From Planctomycetota bacterium (GTDB taxonomy: Bacteria > Planctomycetota > OFTM77): 64,000 nucleotides of DNA. Shown piece by piece: positions 26,755-34,176 of the stretch. Position 1 is the stretch's first letter. Each line of letters opens with the position of its first letter. The stretch spans positions 62,001-126,000 of the forward strand of contig JAJDCO010000112.1 in the NCBI GenBank assembly GCA_029260795.1, in the 5' to 3' direction. A model generated the notes under the pieces. The model worked only from the letters and a program-made list of their open reading frames with translations, ran no database searches and was not told the origin of the DNA. Position numbers and translations under genes: made by a program.

Positions 26755-28596
26755 TCAGCCTTCGGCTTCGAGCGTGGCCTCGCGGGTCGGCTTCTGCCAG
26801 GCTTGGTGGACGGCTTCGACGAGCTCGGTGAGGACGAAGGGCTTTCGTAGTATGGCGACGTCGCTCGGAACTTCGTCGGGCGAGAAGGGCTCGGTTCGGC
26901 CGGTCATGATCAAGGCCGGGAGGGCTGGGTTTCGGCGGCGACATGCCTGGAGCACGCTCACCCCGGAGCGCCCCGGCAAGTCGAGGTCGATGATGGCAAA
27001 GCGAATGCGCGCGGCGTGCAGCTCGATCAGGCGGGCTGCCTCGTCGCCGTCGGCGGCGGCCAAGGTCGGGAAGCCGGCGGACGCCAGCGCCTCGGTCACG
27101 AGCTCGCGGACGTGATCATGATCCTCCGCCACCAGCACGACGGGAGGATGTTCCGGGCCGCCTCGCTCGCAGGCGGCATCCCGGGCGCATGAAAGCTCGA
27201 TTCGGCAACGGGTGCCTCCGCCTGCTTCCGGCCTCAGAGTCAGCGAGCCCTGATGTTGCTCGATGAGGCTGCGCGCGACCGCCAGCCCGAGGCCGGTGCC
27301 CACGCCGCGCGGCTTGCTCGTCACGAAGGGAGCGAAGATGTCGCCGCTCGCTGTGGAAGGAATCCCCTTCCCTTCGTCAGCGATCGTGATCGCCGCCCGG
27401 GCGTCGCGGCCGACGCCGATCTGGTTCACCGCGATTCGAACCGGTCGGCCTCCAGGCGAAGCTTCGCAGGCATTGTCGAGTACCTCCGCGACGACCCGAG
27501 CCAGCCGTGTCGGCACACCCCGCACCCAGAGCGGATCGCACTCTTCACCTTCCATCTCGACCTCGACCTCGGTGCGTCGACGGGCTTCGACGACCTCATC
27601 GACGAGCCTTCTGAGATCCAGCAGCCGCCGGGGCTCGATTCCAGGGCCGGCGAGGAAGGACAAGGATCGTCCGAGCTCGACCGCTTGCGCCGCGACGGCC
27701 TCGATGCGATCGACGGCGGCGTGCGATTCGGCGGAGGTCGTCTTCGTACGCGACAGCTCGACATATCCAAGAATGGCAGTCAGCACGTTGTTCAGGTCAT
27801 GGGCGACCTCACCACTGATCGTACCGAGCTGAGCTCGCAGCATCGCCTCACGGCGTTGGGTCTCGCGTTGAGCCTGCTCGCGCTCCGCAACCAAGCGGTC
27901 CGTCACATTGCGATCGACACCGGTGTATCCGACGAAGGCGCCCGTCTCATCGAATCGAGGCTCGGCCGAGGTCTCGAGCCATCGCCGGTCGCCCTGTCGG
28001 TCTTGAACCTCTCGCTCGAAGGCGTGGAAGGGTCGATGCTCCGCGAGCACGACCTCGAAGGCGCACGCCGACCAGCTCGTGTCTCCGGCGGGAACAGACT
28101 CCAGGATCGAACATCCCAGGAGCTGTCGAGCCGGAGCGCCCAGGAGCCGTTCGGCGGCCGCGTTGACGAAGACGAACTCGAACCGGGCATCGATTGCCCA
28201 AACGCCATCGGGCAGGTCCTCCAAGATCGCCGTCGTCGGTCGCTCTCCCAGCACGCGCCTCAGACCGCCCCACCGCTGGCGAGCCGATTCGATCTCTCGC
28301 CACAGATCCTCGGGAGGGTCCCAGGGAACGGCGCCGTCCGATACCTCACCAGCCAAATCGTCCGCGAGGACGACCCAAGCGCAGTGGGGCAATTCCTGAT
28401 CGAGCGAATCCGGGATGGTGCACGCCCCGTCGAGGACGACGACCTCAGGCACGACGTCCGTCGACTTCTCGGACGCTTCTCTCGGCCACCGGATCGGGCG
28501 GTATCCCCCGACCGCGAGCCGCTCGGCGATTCGCCGCCAAGTACCGTCGTCGGATGCCACGACCCAAATCGGGCCGCTCTCGCCGCGTGTCGACAA
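26755..28596 (-). CDS. Hybrid sensor histidine kinase (degenerate REC-PAS-HK-REC)
   Basis: 613 residues if started at TTG 28596, eight bases after GGAGGGG; no ATG is available in the first part and a TTG at 28692 lacks an SD. Order: a receiver-like N-terminus (IWVVASDDGTW, VVVLDG) without a full acidic pocket, a PAS domain (DGVWAIDARFEFVFVN), the H-box GEVAHDLNNVLTAILGYVEL, N-box LDNACEAS, G1 DEGKGIP, G2 GTGLGLAVA, and a C-terminal receiver (VAEDHDHVRE, IIDLDLPG, LRKPF). There are no membrane spans, so the signal is cytoplasmic. No output regulator is adjacent. The receiver could pass phosphate on. Confidence 0.9.
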   Translation of the reverse strand: MSTRGESGPIWVVASDDGTWRRIAERLAVGGYRPIRWPREASEKSTDVVPEVVVLDGACTIPDSLDQELPHCAWVVLADDLAGEVSDGAVPWDPPEDLWREIESARQRWGGLRRVLGERPTTAILEDLPDGVWAIDARFEFVFVNAAAERLLGAPARQLLGCSILESVPAGDTSWSACAFEVVLAEHRPFHAFEREVQDRQGDRRWLETSAEPRFDETGAFVGYTGVDRNVTDRLVAEREQAQRETQRREAMLRAQLGTISGEVAHDLNNVLTAILGYVELSRTKTTSAESHAAVDRIEAVAAQAVELGRSLSFLAGPGIEPRRLLDLRRLVDEVVEARRRTEVEVEMEGEECDPLWVRGVPTRLARVVAEVLDNACEASPGGRPVRIAVNQIGVGRDARAAITIADEGKGIPSTASGDIFAPFVTSKPRGVGTGLGLAVARSLIEQHQGSLTLRPEAGGGTRCRIELSCARDAACERGGPEHPPVVLVAEDHDHVRELVTEALASAGFPTLAAADGDEAARLIELHAARIRFAIIDLDLPGRSGVSVLQACRRRNPALPALIMTGRTEPFSPDEVPSDVAILRKPFVLTELVEAVHQAWQKPTREATLEAEG

Positions 28597-28717
28597 CGGG
28601 TGCTCCCCTCCCTCATCGTCGCTGCCTCCTCTCGGTCGCCGCCTCTGCGCCCGAGCAGGCCTACAAGATACCGACCGCACGATTCGGATCAATCCCGCGC
28701 TTCCCAGCGGCCGTCCC

Positions 28718-28761
28718 CGAAAACGAGACTCGCCGAGTGACCCGGAAGATCACTCGGCGAG
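28718..28761 (-). terminator. Rho-independent terminator of the peroxiredoxin gene
   Basis: A perfect 12-base inverted repeat CTCGCCGAGTGA (28729-28740) and its complement (28750-28761) lies 34 bases past the peroxiredoxin stop; read on the minus strand it is followed by TCTCGTTTTC. Confidence 0.75.
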
Positions 28762-28794
28762 GAAATCGATTCGATTCTCGGAGCCGCTAGCGAC

Positions 28795-29403
28795 TCAGTG
28801 CTTGGTCAGGTACTCGCGCATGCCCTCGGGGCTGGCCTTCATGGTGTCCGAGCCCTCGTCCCAATCGGCCGGGCAGACCTCGCCGTCGTGCGAGGCGACG
28901 TACTGGAACGCCTTGAGATTGCGAAGGGCCTCCGTGGCGGAGCGGCCGACGGGCAGGTTGTTGATGGTGGCCTGCATGACGGTGCCGTTGGGGTCGATCA
29001 GGAACAGGCCGCGCAGGGCGACGCCGGCGTCGGCGAGAACTCCGAAGCTGCGGGCGACCGACTTGTTGATGTCGGCGAGAAGCGGGTAGTTGAGGTCACC
29101 ACCGAGTCCGCCCTCTTCGTGCTTCGTCTCCACCCACGCCTTGTGAGTGAACTGCGAGTCGATGGAGATTCCAAGCACCTGGCAGCCGCGCTTCTCGAAC
29201 TCGGCAGCATGCTTGGAGAAGCTCAGGACCTCGGTCGGGCAGACGAAGGTGAAGTCGAGCGGATAAAACAGCAGGCAGACCCACTTGCCCTTGAAGTCCG
29301 AGAGCTTGAAAGGCTTGAGCTCGCCCTTGTAGAAGCCCTGGAGCGTGAAGTCGGCAGCAGGCTTTCCGACGATGGTCGCCGGGTTGATCGTGGTCTCGGT
29401 CAT
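28795..29403 (-). CDS. ahpC: Typical 2-Cys peroxiredoxin (AhpC/Prx1 family)
   Basis: 202 residues from ATG 29403, preceded by TAGGAG at eight bases. The peroxidatic Cys is in DFTFVCPTE and the resolving Cys in GEVCPADWDEG, with YPLLADINKSVARSFGVL between, all characteristic of typical 2-Cys peroxiredoxins. It reduces hydrogen peroxide and organic peroxides in the cytoplasm; the partner (AhpF or thioredoxin) is not encoded nearby. A strong terminator follows. Confidence 0.95.
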   Translation of the reverse strand: MTETTINPATIVGKPAADFTLQGFYKGELKPFKLSDFKGKWVCLLFYPLDFTFVCPTEVLSFSKHAAEFEKRGCQVLGISIDSQFTHKAWVETKHEEGGLGGDLNYPLLADINKSVARSFGVLADAGVALRGLFLIDPNGTVMQATINNLPVGRSATEALRNLKAFQYVASHDGEVCPADWDEGSDTMKASPEGMREYLTKH

Positions 29404-29879
29404 TAGTTCTTCTCCTACATGGCGGCGGCCGGCGGTCCGGATTCGCGGAACCGGCACGGCGCGATGATCATGGTCGAAATCGAGGTCTATTGAGTCGGTC
29501 GCGTTGCCGCTCGGGGCTGTCCCCGCTGGCAACCGACCTAGTTCTTGGCAGGGGATTCGAGCCGCACAATATACCGACTCGAGCCCGGCTCGTCAGCCCA
29601 GGAGACGATTTCCAGGCGCTCATGCGGGTCAGCCACCCGTGAACGGGCCCTTCCTAGCCTCTGGGGCAATTCGCCGCAACGACCGCGCGGGGACGGAGCC
29701 GATTGAGGAGTTTCGAGGCGGGTCGATATTGTTGGCGCGGAATCGCTGCCTGACGCCGATCGCCCGCAGCCTGATTCGGGTGCACCGCCTCGGAGCGGCG
29801 TGGGAGGATGTGTGCGGATCCGAGCCGGACTCCGGCCGCGGCATCCCGTCCGATTCGCTGAACGAAAGAGCCATCCATC
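29404..29879. other. Intergenic gap between peroxiredoxin and ACP genes
   Basis: 476 bases with no gene I can support. On the minus strand CTGACG (29591-29596), 17 bases, TATATT (29568-29573) could be a promoter for the peroxiredoxin, but the same bases also read as the end of an open frame (DPHERLEIVSWADEPGSS) that may be the tail of a lost gene. Given the decay on the right, a gene remnant is as likely as a promoter. Confidence 0.35.
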
Positions 29880-30179
29880 ATGGGCCAAACCTCCATGCGA
29901 CAAGAGCGGATCAAGAAGCTGATCGTCGAGAAGCTGCGGCTGCCCGACATCACACCCGAGTCCATCGGGGACGAGACTCCGCTTTTCGGACCCGAAGGGC
30001 TCGGATTGGACTCGGTGGATGCCCTCGAGCTCATCGTCGGTCTCGAGAGGGAGTTCGGGATCAAGATCCGCAGTCCCGAAGCGGAGCGCGAGGCATTTCA
30101 GACCGTGAGCCGCCTCGCCGATCTCGTCGAGCGCCATCAGCTGAATGGTGGAGAGAAGGAAGCCTCTCAGGGGTCATGA
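29880..30179 (+). CDS. Acyl carrier protein
   Basis: 99 residues. The phosphopantetheine site is GLGLDSVDALEL (Ser45), and the four-helix ACP pattern is complete (RIKKLIVEKLRLPDITPESI at the start, a terminal FQTVSRLADLVERH helix). It is longer than FabD-type housekeeping ACP by about 20 residues, as usual for specialised type II systems. It overlaps the following ketosynthase start as ATGA (30176-30179), so it was made together with it. It is the only intact biosynthetic gene left in the 29.8-36.8 kb locus. Confidence 0.9.
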   Translation: MGQTSMRQERIKKLIVEKLRLPDITPESIGDETPLFGPEGLGLDSVDALELIVGLEREFGIKIRSPEAEREAFQTVSRLADLVERHQLNGGEKEASQGS

Positions 30180-30440
30180 GCCGAGTCGACGAGACCGTGA
30201 TCACCGGAGTCGGTACCGTGTCCTGCCTGGGTCGCGGATTCGGAAGGCTCCGACGGTCACTCTTCCACGAGCCACCTGCCCTGCGGCAGCTGACGCTCTT
30301 CGACACCGCACGTCACCGGACTCGATTGGGCGGAGAAGTCGTCGAAACGGTCGCCCAGCGACGTCAATCTCGAACGGATCGCTTCGGCCTGGATGCTGCC
30401 CGGCAAGCACTCGAACAGGCGGCTCTGAAATCCGGAGAAC
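30176..30440 (+). pseudogene. Beta-ketoacyl synthase (KS-alpha), N-terminal piece
   Basis: Reads MSRVDETVITGVGTVSCLG then LTLFDTARHRTRLGGEVVE and SRTDRFGLDAARQALEQAAL, a normal KS N-terminus of about 87 residues. At about 30435-30445 the KS pattern stops and the frame runs into antisense sequence, ending at 30526. The continuation of the same protein is found on the minus strand immediately to the right (30441-31085). The gene is therefore broken by an inversion. Confidence 0.8.
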
Positions 30441-31085
30441 CGCGCCGGCAAGGCCGCTGCCTCGGCGGCATCATTGTGCAGAGTGCCGGTTCCATGAGCG
30501 TTGACGAAATCGATCGACTCTGGTGATCGCTGGGCATCGGCCAGGGCGGCTTGCATCGCCCGCGCGGGTCCTCGCCCTTCCGGATCGGGAGCCGTCATGT
30601 GATGCGCGTCGCAGGATGCGCCCGCTCCCAAGAGCGTCCCGAGAATGGACACGCCTCGAGCTTCGGCTTCGCCACGTCGCTCGAGGATCAGGATGGCGGC
30701 TCCCTCACCCAGCGAGAGCCCGTCCCGATCTCGTCGGAAAGGTCGGCATGGCTCCGGAGACACCGCACGCAGCGAGTTGAAGCCGGCGTAGGTCAGCTCA
30801 CACAGACCGTCGGCCCCACCACAGAGCACAACGTCGACCTCACCGCTGCGTAATGCCGCGAGGCCGGATCCGATCGCCCTGGCTGCGGCGGAGCAAGCCG
30901 AGGCCAGGGTCTCGACGGGGCCCCGGCAACCCAGTGCGCGCGCGATCGACTCGGCCGGCGAGCTCGTGAGCTGCGACACTTAGTCGCGATACACGGACCT
31001 TCCCCTCGAGCATGGCCCGATAGGCGCGCTCGCCTTCCGGCATCCCGCCCGTGCTGGTTCCGATGAACGCGCCCAAGCGCACCGA
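30441..31085 (-). pseudogene. Beta-ketoacyl synthase (KS-alpha), inverted middle piece
   Basis: Read on the minus strand from about 31082, this gives RLGAFIGTSTGGMPEGERAY, a frameshift near 30978, then TLASACSAAARAIG (active-site Cys), VVLCGGADGLCELTYAGFNS, GLSLGEGAAILILERRG and VNAHGTGTLHNDAAEAAAL (first catalytic His). The second catalytic His and the C-terminal 90 or so residues are missing. The start of this piece fits exactly after the plus-strand N-terminal piece, so the segment of about 640 bases was flipped in place. No function is possible. Confidence 0.8.
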
Positions 31086-31894
31086 GTGCGTCGCGAACGC
31101 TCCGGCTGGCCAGGTGGCGATCCGACTGAATGCTCAAGGACCGAATGCGACGCTCACACAGCGTGAGATTGGCCCTCTGCTCGCCGTGATTCGTGGCGCC
31201 CAAGACATCGAATCGGGGCGCACCGAGACCGCACTCGTCGGGGCGGTCGAAGAGATGCCGCCCCTCCTCCATGCCATTCTCGATCGCTTCGGCAGCTTGG
31301 CGCGGTCTCGAAGCGGCGAGTCGGAGCTGCCCCGTCCCTTCGATCCGAGTCGCGACGGTTTCATTGCCAGCGAGGGAGCGACCTGTTGGTTGCTCGTGAG
31401 TGAGTCGCACGCCCGCCCCCGCCCTCGCCCCCGCCCTCGCCTCCGTCTCGGCCTGGGCTCGCGCTTTCGATCCCTCGGCCCCCGGACACACTTGGGGACA
31501 GCGTCCGGAGCTCCTGACTCGAGATCTTCTCGACGCGCTCCAAAGAAGCGGCATCGCGCTCGACAGTGTCGATCGCGTCGTCAGCGGTGCCTCGGGCTCC
31601 CGCCGGGGTGATCGAGTCGAGGGGCGAGTGCTCCGCGGTGCCTTTGGCGACTCGCTTCCCCCCCTCGTCGCCCCCAAGGCGGTGACCGGCGAGTACGCCG
31701 GCGGCTTGCTCGCTCCTGCCCTTCTCGCCCTCGCCGGACGAGCTTTCCAGCGACCGATCGGGTTTCAGCAGGAAGATCCCGACATCGGGGTCCGTCTCTG
31801 CAATGTCGCACCCGAGCGAGCCGAGCGAGTGTTGATGACGAGCGTTGCTGCCGGCGGCACGGCGGCTTGGCTCGTTCTCGACGCACCTCGCTGA
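31086..31894 (+). pseudogene. Chain-length-factor-like ketosynthase (KS-beta), N-terminally truncated and frameshifted
   Basis: The piece begins inside a KS domain at VANAPAGQVAIRLNAQGPN; about 110 N-terminal residues are absent. The active-site position reads ATLTQREIG, with Gln and no Cys, as in chain-length factors. EEMPPLLHAILDRFG and GFIASEGATCWLLVSE follow; then the frame is lost in a C-rich repeat (31405-31450) and resumes as SVSAWARAFDPSAPGHTWG, VAPKAVTGEYAGGLLAPALL and SVAAGGTAAWLVLDAPR, the normal KS end. It was the partner of the KS-alpha gene. Confidence 0.75.
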
Positions 31895-32042
31895 ATACCT
31901 GTCGATCCGCGACTCCTGCGGCTACTGGGAATCCTCCGTGTCTTGAGAAGTGGCGGCACTTCACGGCCTTTTCACTTCTTGGATCTGAAAGATCCGACCG
32001 GCTCGCCGTAATAGAGAGCAACGAATGACCTGGGAGGTCACC

Positions 32043-32291
32043 ATGAAGCGGATCGAATCCATGACGACCCCGGGCGGTTGGCTCGTCACAGGAAGTGCCG
32101 AGTCCATCCGCCGACTGCGCGAGAAAGCGAGCGGCTCGGAAGAGCGGGCCGCCGAAACGGACCGGAAGATCGAGACGGAGGTCGGTGAGCCCATCGCCTC
32201 GACGCCGCGGCCCCTTCCCCACCTGGCACGCTGGCTCATCCATCCCTGGCTCCGCCGCCGCTCCACGCCCTGCTCAGCCCCCGAAGCCTGA
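32043..32291 (+). CDS. Small hypothetical protein
   Basis: 82 residues from ATG 32043, five bases after GGGAGG (32032-32037), which is the best support for it. The N-terminal half is helical and charged (ESIRRLREKASGSEERAAE); the C-terminal half is Pro/Arg rich (RPLPHLARWLIHPWLRRR). I recognise no family, and the codon pattern of the second half looks less coding-like. It could be a real small protein or part of the decayed locus. Confidence 0.4.
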   Translation: MKRIESMTTPGGWLVTGSAESIRRLREKASGSEERAAETDRKIETEVGEPIASTPRPLPHLARWLIHPWLRRRSTPCSAPEA

Positions 32292-32448
32292 GCGCCCCCC
32301 CAAAGCTCTCTCCCCCCCCCCAACACGCACCGCCATTTCGAGCTGAGCCATCAGACTTCAAATGCTCAAAGCTCCATCATCCGCCTAATTCAACCCGATC
32401 CCATCTCAACGTTCGAGATCGAGTGCTCAACGGACAGCGTCGTCGAGC
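32292..32448. other. Intergenic, with a ten-C homopolymer
   Basis: 157 bases with no gene. It holds runs of seven C (32294-32300) and ten C (32312-32321). Neither lies in a reading frame I support. Confidence 0.4.
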
Positions 32449-33084
32449 TCAGTGCTTGACCACATGCGTCTTCAGCTCGGTCCCCTCGGGTAGGTCCCCG
32501 GAGAACTCGGTGGGCGCGATCTCGGCTTTTCGATCGAACTGGGACAGGACGATCTCGACCTCGTCCCCCTCGGCATTTCGGTAGCGAATGCTCTCCAAGT
32601 CGCGCTCTCGGCTGAAGACCAGGGCCAGGGACGTCATGAAGGCACGAAATGCCTTGCTCTCGGGGGCCAAGAGAATGGTCGCTCGCTCGGCCTCCCGCTC
32701 GAAGCCCGTCAGTCGGAAGCTCTGCTCGAGCTTCTGCACGTCGGATCCGAACACTTTCACGAGGGCTCCCGCCAGATCGTCGCGGGAAAAGAGGAAACGC
32801 TCGGCGCGACGCTCCTTGACCTGGTGCACCTGGTAGCTCGTCGCATCGAATCGCACTCGAGTGGCTCGAGGCTCCTCGAGGACGAACAGCAAGCAGGCGG
32901 GCCGCTGGCGATAGAGGAGCCGGCCGCGGGACCGGAGTGGCTCCAGGAGCAGCGGCGTCCGGATCTCCTGACGAAAGGTCGCACTCAAGGTCTCGACCTC
33001 GGCCTGTCGTCGCGACCAGCTCGCGAGGATCTCGCGGGCTGCTTGACGATTCGCTTCGCACAACTCTTGTGCGAAGAACCCGAG
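32449..33084 (-). pseudogene. LolA-like outer-membrane lipoprotein carrier, signal peptide missing
   Basis: About 211 codons give an almost full LolA-fold domain: WSRRQAEVETLSATFRQEI (the classic first helix and strand), RGRLLYRQRPACLLFVLEEP, VFGSDVQKLEQSFRLTGFE and a strand-rich end (EVEIVLSQFDRKAEIAPTEF). No signal peptide or proper start precedes it; the frame runs back into another gene fragment in a different frame. LolA-like proteins are regular members of aryl-polyene-type clusters. I read this as a gene that lost its 5' end by deletion. Confidence 0.6.
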
Positions 33085-33112
33085 CAGCGCTTGTCGCCCT
33101 CGGACCAAGCAT

Positions 33113-33419
33113 CGAGGAGAAGGGTGTCGTCGAAAGCCGCGTGCTGCTCGAGCAGCGTGACGGCGAAGAACGTGAGCCGATGCCGCGGCGCCGGCCCCTC
33201 GGCCCAACGATGCGACAGACCGCGAGCCGCCTGGGGGAAGTAGCCGGTGAAGCCCTGCTCATCGGCGACCAGATCGAGCACCTTGCCACCGCCGTCCGCG
33301 AAGAGCTGGAGCCGGATCGCCAGGTTTGGCTGGCGCCGCACGACACAGGCTGCCCGGAACAGTGTAGCCGCGCAACCAACGACGAACGCGCTTCTCGCTC
33401 GCCTCCAGCTCTCGCTCAC
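33113..33419 (-). pseudogene. Lipoprotein-like fragment
   Basis: The frame gives VVGCAATLFRAACVVRRQP, a degenerate signal or lipobox, then LAIRLQLFADGGGKVLDLVA and GFTGYFPQAARGLSHRW, strand patterns like LolB/DUF3261-type lipoproteins of polyene clusters, and ends without a natural terminus where the LolA-like fragment takes over in another frame (33084-33113). About half the protein is missing. The family assignment is tentative. Confidence 0.4.
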
Positions 33420-33474
33420 CGAAGCAATATCCGATCGGCTCGAAACAGGCTATTTCTTGCCGGAGGGGTTGCTC

Positions 33475-33960
33475 GAGCGACGGATGCACGTCGTCCGAGA
33501 GCCGGAGAGGGACGAGCGGGCACAACGTTGGATCGACGAGATACTCCAACGATACGGCGAAGGCCGCATCGTCACGCACTTCGAGACTGGAGACGACTTC
33601 CAGCTCGGCGTGTCTCTCCTGTCGGCGCTCCGCCGCGGAGAGCTGGTCGGGCTTCCGGCGGACCGCCCCCGATCCGGCGGCCGCACGATCGACACGCGCC
33701 TCTTCGGGCGCCCCTTTCCGCTACCCGAAGGACCGGCCGTCCTCGCCCGGGCCGCGGATGTGTCGATGACGTTGCTCTGTCTGATCCGTTGTGGTCGCCG
33801 GCGCTACCGCGCCATCCTGTGCCCGCCCATCCGTGTGGCCCAGACCGACGATCGCGATCGCGACGTTCGTGAGGCGACGGAACGGATTGCCGCCGACGTC
33901 GAGGCGGTGATCGCTCGCGCACCGACGCAGTGGTTCTGCTTTCAACGCGTATTCGATTGA
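33475..33960 (+). pseudogene. LpxL/HtrB-like acyltransferase, C-terminal part only
   Basis: The visible 161 residues match the C-terminal two thirds of lysophospholipid/lipid A acyltransferases: MHVVREPERDERAQRWIDE, ALRRGELVGLPADRPRSGG, RLFGRPFPLPEGPAVLARAA, RCGRRRYRAILCPPI and a final APTQWFCFQRVF. The N-terminal membrane anchor and the catalytic H-x4-D box are absent; upstream codons (from 33247) are antisense to the lipoprotein fragment. Such acyltransferases are standard in aryl-polyene and flexirubin clusters, where they attach the polyene to its lipid. Confidence 0.65.
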
Positions 33961-33970
33961 GATGGAGTAG

Positions 33971-34159
33971 CCCGATTACTGGCCTGGCCCGATTCGAATG
34001 ATTGCTTCCCGAAACCCGCTTACTGGCCGGGCTCAATTCGGCCGCTTCCTCGACCGTGCCTTGTGGATTGCCGTTCATTCGTCATCGTGACGCGTCGCCG
34101 TGCGGCGGCTCTGTTTGATCGCACCACCTCTGGGACGATCGCCGTGCGGCGGCTCTGTT
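33971..34159. repeat. Two pairs of 44-base-period direct repeats
   Basis: CCCGATTACTGGCCTGGCCC (33971) and CCCGCTTACTGGCCGGGCTC (34015) are imperfect copies 44 bases apart. CGCCGTGCGGCGGCTCTGTT occurs exactly at 34096-34115 and 34140-34159, again 44 bases apart, and contains a CGCCG-TG-CGGCG hairpin. They fill the gap between the acyltransferase remnant and the barrel protein. Confidence 0.7.
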
Positions 34160-34176
34160 GGCGGCCCGCTGCTCGC

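Noticed and set aside
29568..29596. CTGACG-17-TATATT as promoter of the peroxiredoxin gene
   Set aside because: It would leave a leader of about 155 bases and the same bases read as a plausible coding tail, so it was only mentioned in the gap entry.
32312..32321. Ten-C tract as a phase-variation switch
   Set aside because: It lies outside any supported reading frame and well past the end of the neighbouring fragment.
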